From Variovorax sp. J22G73 (lineage in GTDB: Bacteria > Pseudomonadota > Gammaproteobacteria > Burkholderiales > Burkholderiaceae_C), in contig NZ_JASZYK010000005.1 in the NCBI RefSeq assembly GCF_030317035.1, positions 1-64,000 of the forward strand: a stretch of DNA of 64,000 nt, read 5' to 3'. Below, piece after piece: positions 8,732-17,180 of this stretch. Numbering within the stretch: position 1 is the stretch's first letter; each line of letters starts with the position of its first letter. Below the pieces are notes generated by a model. That model was not told the origin of the DNA. It did no database searches and was given only the letters and a program-made list of their open reading frames with translations. The translations under genes were made by a program, and so were the position numbers.

Positions 8732-9826
8732 CTAGACGAGGTACTGGCGAACCGCTTCCTCGTTCCAGCCGATGCCCGTGCCCGGCTCGGCCGGCGCAGT
8801 TGCCGTGCCGTTCTCGAACGCCAGCGGCTGCGCCAGCACAGGCGCCGCCAGGTCCATGCGCTCCAGCAGGTGGCGCGTGGGCGTCACGGCCAGCAGGTGC
8901 ACGCTGACCTCCTGGAAGATGTGGCTCGACATCGGCACCCCATGCGCCTGCGCCAAAGCCGCCGCGCGCAGCCAGCCCGTGACGCCGCCGATCTTCATGG
9001 CATCGGGCATCGCCAGGTCGCAGGCGCCGGCCTGCAGCGCCTTGGCCATTTCGTCGGGGCCGCACCAGTTCTCGCCCATCTGGATGGGAAGGCGCACCTT
9101 CTCCCGGATGCGCGCATGGCCCGCATAGTCTTCCTGCAGCGTGGGCTCCTCGACCCAGCCGATGCCTTCGTCTTCCAGCGCGCGAATGCGGCGCACCGCC
9201 TCGGGCGCCGAAAGCCCCTGGTTGTAGTCGACCAGCAGTTGCATGTCGTTGCCGACCACGCCGCGCAGCGCGCGAACGATGGCCAGGTCCTCCGCCAGCG
9301 TGGCGTAGCCGATCTTCGTCTTGATGGCCCGGAAGCCCTGTCGCATGGCGCCTTCGGCGCGCGCCATGCCCAGCTCGCGCCCGTCCATGCTGTGGCTGTC
9401 GTAGGCCTCGATGGCGCGGCGGCTGCCACCCAGCAGTTCGACCAGCGGCACGCCGCGGGCCTTGGCCAATGCGTCCCACGCGGCCATGTCCAGCCCCGCG
9501 CTGGCCATGAGCGCAATGCCTGTGCGCCCCAGCAGCCGCAGGCGCTGCGCCAGCAAATGGTCGAGATCCACAGGCGCCAGCGGCTGGCCCTTCAGCACGC
9601 CGCCCAGCGTCAGCAGCATGCGCCGCGTGGCCCGCAGCGCCAGCGGCGTGTAGGTGAACACATAGGCGTGGCCGACCACGCCCTGGTTGGTGTACAGGTC
9701 GATCAGCACCAGCGGCGCCGTCGCCACCACGCCGACGCTGGTGCGCACCGGGTGCTCCAGCGGCACGTTGACCGCGCGCGCCTGCACATCGGTGACGAGC
9801 AGGCTGCTGTCTAGGGAAATGTTCAT
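8732..9826 (-). CDS. mdlA: Mandelate racemase, enolase superfamily
   Basis: A 364-aa enolase-superfamily enzyme. Every functional residue of Pseudomonas putida mandelate racemase is present at a constant offset of +5: Lys169 and Lys171 (KTK, the S-specific base), Asp200, Glu226 and Glu252 (Mg ligands), Asp275/His302 (R-specific dyad) and Glu322. The surrounding motifs VDYNQ, WVEEP, GENW and SSHIFQE also match that enzyme closely. It should interconvert R- and S-mandelate so that a stereospecific dehydrogenase can use both. It is the last gene of a block reading from iorA through a hydroxyacid dehydrogenase and a Liv importer, 10 nt after livF. A related 2-hydroxyacid cannot be excluded as the real substrate. 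Confidence 0.85.
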   Translation of the reverse strand: MNISLDSSLLVTDVQARAVNVPLEHPVRTSVGVVATAPLVLIDLYTNQGVVGHAYVFTYTPLALRATRRMLLTLGGVLKGQPLAPVDLDHLLAQRLRLLGRTGIALMASAGLDMAAWDALAKARGVPLVELLGGSRRAIEAYDSHSMDGRELGMARAEGAMRQGFRAIKTKIGYATLAEDLAIVRALRGVVGNDMQLLVDYNQGLSAPEAVRRIRALEDEGIGWVEEPTLQEDYAGHARIREKVRLPIQMGENWCGPDEMAKALQAGACDLAMPDAMKIGGVTGWLRAAALAQAHGVPMSSHIFQEVSVHLLAVTPTRHLLERMDLAAPVLAQPLAFENGTATAPAEPGTGIGWNEEAVRQYLV

Positions 9827-9836
9827 GGCTTGAATG

Positions 9837-10547
9837 TCACAGTCCCAGGTAGGCGGCCTTCACGCGCTCGTCGCGCAGCAACTGCGCCGCGGGGCCACCG
9901 AGCGCGATGGCGCCGGTTTCCAGCACGTAGCCGACGTCCGCGACCGACAGCGCGGCGTGCGCGTTCTGCTCCACCAGCAAGATCGGGATGCCGCGCGCCT
10001 TCAGCCTGGCGATCACGCCGAAGATCTCCTTCACCAGCAGCGGCGCCAGCCCCATCGACGGCTCGTCGAGCAGCAGCACCTTGGGCTCGCTCATCAGCGC
10101 GCGTGCAATGGCCAGCATCTGCTGCTGGCCGCCCGAGAGCGTGCCGGCGGCGAGCAGGCGCTTTTCTTCGAGCACCGGGAACAGCGCGTACATCTCGGCC
10201 AGGCGCTGCTGCCGGCCGTCGGGGCGGGTGTAGCCGCCGAGCAGCAGGTTGTCTTGCACCGACATCGGCCCGAACACCTGCCGCCCCTCGAGCACCTGCG
10301 ACAGGCCCGCGCGCACGCGCGCGTCCGCGCTGTCGCGCCCGATCTCGCGGCCGAACAGCGTCACGCTGCCGGCGCTGGCCTTGATGAGCCCCGACACCGC
10401 GCGCAGCAGCGTCGTCTTGCCCGCGCCGTTGGCGCCCACCAGCGCCACCAGTTCGCCTTGCCCCACGCGCAGGTCGATGCCGTGCAGCGCTTCGATGCGG
10501 CCGTAGCCCGCGAAGAGCCCGCGTACCTCCAGTGCCGTATCGCTCAT
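9837..10547 (-). CDS. LivF-type ABC transporter ATP-binding protein
   Basis: A 236-aa ATPase with Walker A GANGAGKTT, signature LSGGQQQ and Walker B LLLDEPSMGL (the LivF-type ending). It is the second ATPase of the mandelate-block importer. It overlaps the upstream livG by 4 nt (ATGA) and is followed 10 nt later by the racemase gene. Confidence 0.92.
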   Translation of the reverse strand: MSDTALEVRGLFAGYGRIEALHGIDLRVGQGELVALVGANGAGKTTLLRAVSGLIKASAGSVTLFGREIGRDSADARVRAGLSQVLEGRQVFGPMSVQDNLLLGGYTRPDGRQQRLAEMYALFPVLEEKRLLAAGTLSGGQQQMLAIARALMSEPKVLLLDEPSMGLAPLLVKEIFGVIARLKARGIPILLVEQNAHAALSVADVGYVLETGAIALGGPAAQLLRDERVKAAYLGL

Positions 10548-11302
10548 GCGGCCTCCGCTTCCGTGCCCAGGTAGGCGGCGATCACCTGCGGGTTGGCGCG
10601 CACCTCGGCGGCCGTGCCTTCTGCCAGCTTGCGGCCGTAGTCGAGCACCAGCAGGTGGTCGGAGATGTTCATGACCAGCTTCATGTCGTGTTCCACCAGC
10701 AGCACCGTCACGCCCGAGGCGGCGATGCTTCGGATGAGCTCGGTGATCTCGTGCGTCTCGGTGTCGTTCAGGCCGGCGGCGGGTTCGTCGAGCAGCAGGA
10801 TGCGCGGCTTGCTGGCCAGCGCGCGCGCGATTTCCAGGCGCTTCAGCAGCCCGAAAGACAGCTGCGTGGCATGCGCGTGGGCATGGTGGCCCACGCCCAC
10901 GTAGTCGATGAGGCGCAATGCCTCTTCGCGCAGCGCGGCGTCGGCGCGGCGCGTGGCGCCCGTCATGCCGCCCAGCAGCGAGCTGCGCGTGTGCAGATGG
11001 GCACCGAGCATCACGTTTTCGCAGGCCGTCATATTCATGCAGATCTGCAGGTTCTGAAAGGTGCGGCTCATGCCGCGGCGCGCCAGCTGGTCGGGCGCCA
11101 GGCCCGCCACGTTCTCGCCGTTCAGCAAAATCTCGCCGCGCGTGGGCTCGTACACGCCGCTGATCAGGTTGAACAGCGTGGTCTTGCCCGCGCCGTTGGG
11201 CCCGATCACCGAATGCACCGAGCCGCCGCGCACGCTGAAGCTCACGTCCTGCATGGCGTGCACGCCGCCGAAGGACTTGCTGAGGTTCTTCACTTCGAGC
11301 AT
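10544..11302 (-). CDS. LivG-type ABC transporter ATP-binding protein
   Basis: A 252-aa ATPase with Walker A GPNGAGKTT, an LSFGLLKRLE signature, Walker B ILLLDEPAAGLN and the C-terminal YLGTE end typical of LivG. The signature lacks the usual SGGQ (here SFGL), which is common in LivG proteins. It starts 1 nt after the livM stop, so expression is coupled. Confidence 0.92.
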   Translation of the reverse strand: MLEVKNLSKSFGGVHAMQDVSFSVRGGSVHSVIGPNGAGKTTLFNLISGVYEPTRGEILLNGENVAGLAPDQLARRGMSRTFQNLQICMNMTACENVMLGAHLHTRSSLLGGMTGATRRADAALREEALRLIDYVGVGHHAHAHATQLSFGLLKRLEIARALASKPRILLLDEPAAGLNDTETHEITELIRSIAASGVTVLLVEHDMKLVMNISDHLLVLDYGRKLAEGTAAEVRANPQVIAAYLGTEAEAA

Positions 11303-11303
11303 G

Positions 11304-12248
11304 TCAGGCCTTCCTGCGCAGCCGCTGCGCGATGGAGGGCACCAGGCCCTTGGGCAGGAACATCATGGTGAGCATCAGCACCAGGCCGAAGAACACCATT
11401 TCGTAGCCGTGCAAGCCCCCCAGCAACTGCGGCAGCGCCGTGAGCAGCGCGGCGCCCAGCACCGCGCCGAAGGTGGAGGCCATGCCGCCCAGCACCACCA
11501 TGGTCGCGAGTTCCACCGAATGGGTGAATGCCGCGAGAGAAGGGCTGATGAAGCCCAGGTAGTGCGCCGTGAGGCTGCCCGACACCGCCGCGAACACGGC
11601 CGAGACCACGAAGGCGCGCACCTTGAAGCGCGCCACGTCCACCCCCATCACGCGCGCCGCCACTTCCGAGCCGTTGAGCCCGCGCAGCGCCCGGCCCGCG
11701 GGCGACTCGTACAGGTTGAGCGACAGCAGCACCGACAGCCACAGCAGCACCGCGGCCAGCGCATACCAGTGCATCACCTTCGCGAACGCGAAGCCGGCCA
11801 CCACCAGCGGCGGTACCGGCATGCCGTCGGGCCCGCCGGTCCAGTCGACCTCGTTGATGAGCACGATGTTGACGATCACGCCCAGCCCCAGCGTGGCCAT
11901 GGTGAGCGAATGGCCCTTGAGCCGCAGGATCGGCTTGGCGATGAGCCAGGCCACCACGGCCGCACCGACCGCCGCACCGCCGATGGCCGCGAGCGGCGGC
12001 CAGCCGAAGCGCACCGTGACGATGCCGCTGCCGTAGGCGCCGATGGCGACGAAGGCCGCGTGGCCGATGCTGATCTGCCCGGCAAAGCCCATCAGCAGGT
12101 TCAGCCCGATGGCCGCGATGGCCGCCAGCGCGATGCGCACGGCAACGTCGGCCACGTAGTTGTTCGGCATGGTCAGCGGCAGCAGCGCCAGCACCAGGGC
12201 CAGCACCAGCAGCGAGGGACGCAGGAAAGCGCTCTTGGCGATGTTCAT
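11304..12248 (-). CDS. LivM-type ABC transporter permease
   Basis: A 314-aa permease with about nine hydrophobic segments and the LivM hallmarks GLNLLMGFAGQISIGHAAF (about residues 47-65) and GRALRGLNGSEVAA in a cytoplasmic loop. ATG at 12248 overlaps the livH stop by 4 nt. Unlike the first importer in this window, permease and ATPase are separate here. Confidence 0.92.
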   Translation of the reverse strand: MNIAKSAFLRPSLLVLALVLALLPLTMPNNYVADVAVRIALAAIAAIGLNLLMGFAGQISIGHAAFVAIGAYGSGIVTVRFGWPPLAAIGGAAVGAAVVAWLIAKPILRLKGHSLTMATLGLGVIVNIVLINEVDWTGGPDGMPVPPLVVAGFAFAKVMHWYALAAVLLWLSVLLSLNLYESPAGRALRGLNGSEVAARVMGVDVARFKVRAFVVSAVFAAVSGSLTAHYLGFISPSLAAFTHSVELATMVVLGGMASTFGAVLGAALLTALPQLLGGLHGYEMVFFGLVLMLTMMFLPKGLVPSIAQRLRRKA

Positions 12249-13117
12249 ACGCGGTCCGAAGTCTTGGCGCCGAACAGCCCGTGCGGCATCACCAGCAGGA
12301 TGAAGACGATCATCACGAACGGCACCGCGTCCTTGTAGGCCGACGACACGTAGCCGGCCATCAGCGCCTCCAGCAGCCCGACGATGAGCCCGCCCACCAC
12401 CGCGCCGCCCGCGCTGCCCAGCCCGCCCAGCGTGGCCGCGACGAAGCCCTTCATGCCCAGCATCAGGCCGATGTCGTACACCGTGGTGGTGATGGGCGCG
12501 GCCACCACGCCGGCCACGGCGCCCAGCAGCGCCGACAGGCCGAACGACAGCTGCAGGATGCGCGAGGTCGGAATGCCCACCGCGCGCGCCGCCAGCGCGT
12601 TGGCCGCCACCGCCAGCATCGCCTTGCCGACCATCGTGAAGCGGAAGAAGGCGAAGCACAGCGCCACCAGCACGGCCGCCGTGCCCAGCACCCACAGGCT
12701 CTGCGGCAGCACGTAGGCGCCGAGGATGGACAGCGAGGCATCGCCGCTGAACGCGGGCAGCGTCTGCTGGTTCTTGCCGAGCACGATCTGCACCACGCCC
12801 TGGATGAAGATCGACGCGCCGATGGTGATGATGATGAGCGACACCACGCTGGCCTCGCCCGCCGGCTTGATGGCCAGGCGGTACAGCAGCAGGCCCGCCG
12901 CCACCGTGGCCAGCACCCCGCCCACCATGGCCACGCCGTAGGGCAGGTGCGCGCCCAGCAGGGCGGCGGTGACCATGGCGCCCAGCATCAGGAAATCGCC
13001 CTGCGCGAAGTTGATGACGCCGCTGGCGTTGTAGATCAGCGAGAAGCCCAGCGCGGCCAGCGCGTAGATCGCGCCGGTGGTGAGCCCCGAAAAAACGAAT
13101 TGCATGAAGTCAGCCAT
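12245..13117 (-). CDS. LivH-type ABC transporter permease
   Basis: A 290-aa permease with the LivH N-terminal motif GAIYALAALGFSLIYN and NFAQGDFLMLGAM, plus the glycine-rich LGGLGSAGGAVVGG near residues 225-240. ATG at 13117 lies inside the 3' end of the upstream dehydrogenase gene (8-nt overlap) behind a GGAGA ribosome binding site, so the dehydrogenase and the importer are one transcription unit. Confidence 0.92.
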   Translation of the reverse strand: MADFMQFVFSGLTTGAIYALAALGFSLIYNASGVINFAQGDFLMLGAMVTAALLGAHLPYGVAMVGGVLATVAAGLLLYRLAIKPAGEASVVSLIIITIGASIFIQGVVQIVLGKNQQTLPAFSGDASLSILGAYVLPQSLWVLGTAAVLVALCFAFFRFTMVGKAMLAVAANALAARAVGIPTSRILQLSFGLSALLGAVAGVVAAPITTTVYDIGLMLGMKGFVAATLGGLGSAGGAVVGGLIVGLLEALMAGYVSSAYKDAVPFVMIVFILLVMPHGLFGAKTSDRV

Positions 13118-14303
13118 GGGTGTCTCCGGCTTGAAAGGCTTTTGGGTCTCGTGCGTTGGCGAGCAGGTGCTCCGGCGAGATGTCGGCCACGCGGTCGGCG
13201 CCGATCAGGATCATGGTGCGGGCGATTTCGTCGGACAGCGCCGCCAGCACGCCGCGCGCGCCGGCTTCTGCGCCCGTGGCCATGCCCCACACCGCGGGGC
13301 GGCCGACGAAGGCCGCGGTGGCGCCGGTGGCCAGCGCCTTCACCACGTCGCTGCCGCGCCGGAAGCCGCCGTCCACGAACACCGGAATGCGCCGGGCCAC
13401 GGCGTCCACCATGCGCGGCAGCACCGAGATGGTGGAGGGCGCCGCGTCCAGCTGCCGCCCGCCGTGGTTGGACACCACGATGGCGTCTGCCCCGTGCGAC
13501 ACGGCACGCCGTGCGTCGTCGGGGTGCAGCAGGCCCTTGATGACCAGCGGCCCGTCCCACAGGCGGCGCAGCCAGGCCAGGTGCTCCCACACCAGCGTGC
13601 GGTCCATGGTGCGGGAGAGCAGGGCGGCCTGCACCTGCGGCGAAGTGGCCCCATCGTTCGATTCGCTCAGGTTCACGAACGAAGGCGAGCGCCCCTGCAT
13701 CGCCATGCCGAGCGACCATGCCGGGTGCAGCGCCAGGTCGAGCAGCGTCGAGGGCGTGAAGCGAAACGGCAGCTTGAAGCCGTTGCGCACGTCGCGCTCG
13801 CGCAGGCCGCTCACGGGCGCGTCCACCGTGAGCACCAGCGCGCCGTAGCCGGCGTGGCGCGCGCGGCGCACCAGTTGCTCGGCGATGGCGCGGTCGCCCA
13901 TCACGTACAGCTGCATCCACTGAACGGCTTCGGGGTTGCGTGCCAGCGCGGCCTCGCGCACGGCCTCGAGCCGGTCGTTCGACGGTGTCGACAGCACGTG
14001 CGGAACGCCGGCCGATGCGGCGGCGCAGGCCAGCAGCGTGTCGCCGTGCGGCCGCACCAGCCCCGAGAAGCCGACCGGCGCCACACCCGCGGGCACCGAC
14101 CAGCGCCGCCCGAACACCGTGATGCCGGTGTCGGCATGGCGGGTGTCACGCAGGGCGGTGGGCAGCAGGTGCAGGCCGGCCAGGTCGGCGGTGTTGCGGC
14201 GAAGGCAGTCTTCGTTGTCCGCACCGCCGTCGACGTAGTCGAAGACGAAGCGGGGCAGCCGCCGGCGTGCATGCCGGCGGTGGTCGTTCGCATTGAGCTT
14301 CAT
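13110..14303 (-). CDS. mdlB: FMN-dependent 2-hydroxyacid dehydrogenase, mandelate dehydrogenase-like
   Basis: A 397-aa member of the FMN-dependent alpha-hydroxyacid dehydrogenase family, which oxidises S-2-hydroxyacids to 2-oxoacids. Visible family residues are the N-terminal FDYVDGGADNE, Lys256 in VIKGLL (flavin), catalytic His280 and substrate Arg283 in SNHGGRQLD, and the RERD motif at 168-171. The segment of about residues 177-210 aligns well with the membrane-binding loop of P. putida S-mandelate dehydrogenase (ALHPAWSLG against the CLHPRWSLD type), so attachment to the inner membrane and electron delivery to quinone are likely. The racemase gene in the same operon supports mandelate as substrate. 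Lactate or other aryl-hydroxyacids remain possible. Confidence 0.82.
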   Translation of the reverse strand: MKLNANDHRRHARRRLPRFVFDYVDGGADNEDCLRRNTADLAGLHLLPTALRDTRHADTGITVFGRRWSVPAGVAPVGFSGLVRPHGDTLLACAAASAGVPHVLSTPSNDRLEAVREAALARNPEAVQWMQLYVMGDRAIAEQLVRRARHAGYGALVLTVDAPVSGLRERDVRNGFKLPFRFTPSTLLDLALHPAWSLGMAMQGRSPSFVNLSESNDGATSPQVQAALLSRTMDRTLVWEHLAWLRRLWDGPLVIKGLLHPDDARRAVSHGADAIVVSNHGGRQLDAAPSTISVLPRMVDAVARRIPVFVDGGFRRGSDVVKALATGATAAFVGRPAVWGMATGAEAGARGVLAALSDEIARTMILIGADRVADISPEHLLANARDPKAFQAGDTHG

Positions 14304-14328
14304 GCGCGTCTTTCGCGGCGCGCGGGCC

Positions 14329-15516
14329 TCAGCGCACTTCCTTGAACACGCCTTCCTTCACCTCGACCATGCGGAAGGCCGACACGTCCAGCCCCATGTG
14401 GTCGGTGGCCGACATCTTGTAGATGCCGCTCACGCCGACGAAGCCGCTGGTGGCCTCGATGGCGTCGCGCACCTTCTGCTTGTCGGTGCCGCCGGCGCGC
14501 TTGATGGCGTCGACCAGCAGGAACAGCGCGTCGTGCGCGTAGCCGCCGAAGGTCGACACGTCCATCTTCGCCTGCGACTCGTAGTCTTTCGCGTAGCTCA
14601 CGCTGACCTTCTTCTGCGTGTCGCTGTCGGGCAGCGCCTGCGCGATGAGCAGCGCGGGCGAGGGCATGCGGATGCCTTCGGACGACTTGCCCGCGATGCG
14701 GATGAACTCGGTCGAGGCCTGCCCGTGTGTGGTGTACAGCGGCTGCTTCATGGCCAGCTGCTGGTAGTTGCGCGCGATGATGGCCGGCGCCTGCCCCGTG
14801 CCGAACACCAGGATGGCCTGCGCCGGCGACGACTTGATGCGCGTGAGCTGCGGCGTGATGTCGGTGTCTTTCTCGCCATAGGTCTGGTCTTCGGCCACCT
14901 TCAGGCCCAGCGTGCCGGCGAGCTTGAGCGTCTCGGTGCGGCCCGACTTGCCGAAGCCGCCCGTGTCCGACAGCAGCGCGAACTGCGTGAAGCCGCGCTG
15001 CTTCATTTCGCCCAGCACCTTCTCCGCGGCCATGCGGTCGGAGTGCGGCATCTTGAACACCCAGGACTTCACCGGCTCGACGATGACCGATGCGGCCGCC
15101 AACGAAATCATCGGCACCTTTGCCGCCTCGGCCTGCGGCACCATGGCCATGGTGGAGCCGGTGGTGGAGGCGCCCAGGATCACGTCGACCTCGTCCTGCA
15201 TGATGAGCCGGCGCGTGAAGGCGTTGGCCTTGTTGGCGTCGCTGGCGTCGTCGTACAGCACCAGCTCCAGCTTGCGGCCGAGCACGCCGCCGGCCGCGTT
15301 GATCTTCTGCACGTACATCTCCAGCGTCTTCTGCTGCGGGTCGCCCAGGAAGGAGGCGGGACCGGTGGCGGACACCACGGCACCGATCTTGATGGCGTCG
15401 GCCGCGTGCACCACCGAGGCCAGCGGCAGCAGCGCGGCGGCCGCGAGCAGGGCGTTGACGGCGCGGCGGCCGAAGCGCGGGGAGGAAGGTCGGGCGTGGG
15501 GCTTGTCTGTCTTCAT
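14329..15516 (-). CDS. Liv-type periplasmic substrate-binding protein
   Basis: A 395-aa binding protein with an N-terminal signal containing GRRAVNALLAAAALLPLAS and a cleavage site near VHAAD. The mature protein opens IKIGAVVSATGPASFLGDP, as in LivJ/LivK-like receptors used for aromatic acids in soil bacteria. ATG at 15516 follows GGAGACAACAA. It sits between iorB and the hydroxyacid dehydrogenase and is the receptor for the Liv importer three genes downstream. Its ligand is presumably the hydroxyacid or aryl acid metabolised by the neighbouring enzymes. Confidence 0.88.
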   Translation of the reverse strand: MKTDKPHARPSSPRFGRRAVNALLAAAALLPLASVVHAADAIKIGAVVSATGPASFLGDPQQKTLEMYVQKINAAGGVLGRKLELVLYDDASDANKANAFTRRLIMQDEVDVILGASTTGSTMAMVPQAEAAKVPMISLAAASVIVEPVKSWVFKMPHSDRMAAEKVLGEMKQRGFTQFALLSDTGGFGKSGRTETLKLAGTLGLKVAEDQTYGEKDTDITPQLTRIKSSPAQAILVFGTGQAPAIIARNYQQLAMKQPLYTTHGQASTEFIRIAGKSSEGIRMPSPALLIAQALPDSDTQKKVSVSYAKDYESQAKMDVSTFGGYAHDALFLLVDAIKRAGGTDKQKVRDAIEATSGFVGVSGIYKMSATDHMGLDVSAFRMVEVKEGVFKEVR

Positions 15517-15541
15517 TTGTTGTCTCCGGATGGTTCTCGGT

Positions 15542-15562
15542 TTCTTGGCTTCTTGGCTTCTT
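15542..15562. repeat. 8-bp tandem repeat in the iorB-binding protein gap
   Basis: Two and a half copies of TTCTTGGC lie in the 68-nt space between iorB and the binding-protein gene. The transcript would carry GCCAAGAA repeats just upstream of the binding-protein ribosome site. No function is assigned; it could be slippage-generated. Confidence 0.5.
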
Positions 15563-15584
15563 TGCAGGGGAATCTTGTTGTTCT

Positions 15585-17180
15585 TCAGCGCGCGGGCTTT
15601 CTCCGCACGATGTGTATCGGGTGGCTGCGCACCTGCGGGGGCGGCAGGCCGAGCGCGCGTGCCAGCGTGCGGCCTTCGGGGTCGGCCAGCGCGGCCTCGC
15701 GGGCGGCGCGCACGCGCGCGGCGGCTGCTTCGAGCGAGGCGCTGTCGTGGGTGCTGGTGTTCAGCAGGCCGTGCATGTCGTCGAGCACCGCGCCAAGGTT
15801 GCGGTGGCCGCGCTCGCTGGTTTCGCCGTAGCCCTTCACCAGGTTGCCGCACAGCGCCAGCTCGAAGGCCAGCCGCGGGCTGAGCGCGAGCGTGCGGCGC
15901 ACGGCGTCGAGCCAGCGTTCGATCATGGCCTGCTCGAAGGCGTAGCGCGACGTGCGCCGGCGCAGCGGCCGCAGCGAGCGCAGCGCGCACAGCATGGCAA
16001 AGCCGCGCACGGTGTCCGTGCGCATGTGCAGCCCCACGCTCAGCTTGTGGGCCTTGTGCGCGAGGCGCTTGCGCAGCCAGTCGGCGGCGCGCGTGGGCAG
16101 CAGCGAGCAGACCTCGTCGAGGCCGGGCTTGAGGTATTCGGTCAGGCGCAGCGGTTCGCCCTGGCGTGCGCCCACCTCGTCGCGCACGCGCTGCAGCCGG
16201 TCGCCGCGCGTCTTCAGGTCGGCCACGCGAATCACGTCTTCGTAGCTCATCCACAGCGCGAGGTAGCGTGCGGTTTCGCGCGTCACCGGAAAGTCGCCGG
16301 CCCAGGACTGCTCGGCCTTCCAGACGGCGTCGACGCGGTCCATGTAGAGGTCGGCGTAGCGCGTGTCCTGGTAGTCGGCCACCTGTTGCAAGCCGTGGTT
16401 GGCCAGTTCGCGCAGCGGCTCGGGCAAGGCCCTTGCGCGCTGATGCAGCGGGAGCGTGGGCGCGGCGGGCGCCTCGGTGACCGCGGCGGCGGCACCCGTC
16501 GCGCGGCTGGTCACATGGTCGTACCCCGCAGCGAAGCCCTTCAGGCTGGCCTCCACCGCCTTGCCCGATGCGCGAATGGCCTGCTCGCAGGCCTCGCGGG
16601 AGAACGGAATGGCGCCGCTGCCCGCCATGGCGCCGAACATCACCGTGTTGATGACGGTGCCGTTGCGCCACGCCAGCGCGCGCATGTCGAAGAGGAAGGT
16701 GCGTTGCGCCAGGCGCTCGGCCGCCTCGGTCACGCGCTGGCCGTCGTAGCGGCCGTCGCCCATGGCGGACTTTTCGGACACCGCGTACTCGCGGTGCAGC
16801 GAGGCCACGAGCGTGGTGCGCCGCGGGTGCACGAAGCCGCCCTGCAGCACGCGCCCGGCCTCCACCAGTTCGGACGCGGCGACGATGTCGACGTCGCCCG
16901 GGTTCGGCGTGAGAGAGAACACCGGCCGCGCGCCGTTCAGCTGCGCGCTGGGCACGGGGTAGATCTCGATGTAGTAGTTGGTCGCGCCCGTGCGCTGCGC
17001 CACGCCGGGCACCGAAGTGCTCTGCACCGGAAAGTCGTGCGCCTCGGCGGCGGAGATGAGCCAGTCGGCCAGCACGCCGCCGCCTTCGCCGCCCATGGCG
17101 GCCACCAGCACCGTGACGATGCGTGGCGTGGATGCCGATGCAGACGCAGCCGGCGCGGCAGATGTCTTCAGTTCGTTCAT
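15585..17180 (-). CDS. iorB: Indolepyruvate ferredoxin oxidoreductase beta subunit with C-terminal extension
   Basis: A 531-aa protein. Residues about 20-205 form the gamma-type domain of 2-oxoacid:ferredoxin oxidoreductases (VAAMGGEGGGVLADW, then VAQRTGATNYY). Residues about 215-500 form a long helical, Arg-rich extension of the DUF6537 kind found in betaproteobacterial versions; archaeal IorB is only about 200 aa. ATG at 17180 overlaps the iorA stop by 4 nt. With IorA it should catalyse CoA-dependent oxidative decarboxylation of aryl 2-oxoacids. The neighbours suggest phenylglyoxylate (benzoylformate) as a possible substrate, which is inference. Confidence 0.87.
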   Translation of the reverse strand: MNELKTSAAPAASASASTPRIVTVLVAAMGGEGGGVLADWLISAAEAHDFPVQSTSVPGVAQRTGATNYYIEIYPVPSAQLNGARPVFSLTPNPGDVDIVAASELVEAGRVLQGGFVHPRRTTLVASLHREYAVSEKSAMGDGRYDGQRVTEAAERLAQRTFLFDMRALAWRNGTVINTVMFGAMAGSGAIPFSREACEQAIRASGKAVEASLKGFAAGYDHVTSRATGAAAAVTEAPAAPTLPLHQRARALPEPLRELANHGLQQVADYQDTRYADLYMDRVDAVWKAEQSWAGDFPVTRETARYLALWMSYEDVIRVADLKTRGDRLQRVRDEVGARQGEPLRLTEYLKPGLDEVCSLLPTRAADWLRKRLAHKAHKLSVGLHMRTDTVRGFAMLCALRSLRPLRRRTSRYAFEQAMIERWLDAVRRTLALSPRLAFELALCGNLVKGYGETSERGHRNLGAVLDDMHGLLNTSTHDSASLEAAAARVRAAREAALADPEGRTLARALGLPPPQVRSHPIHIVRRKPAR

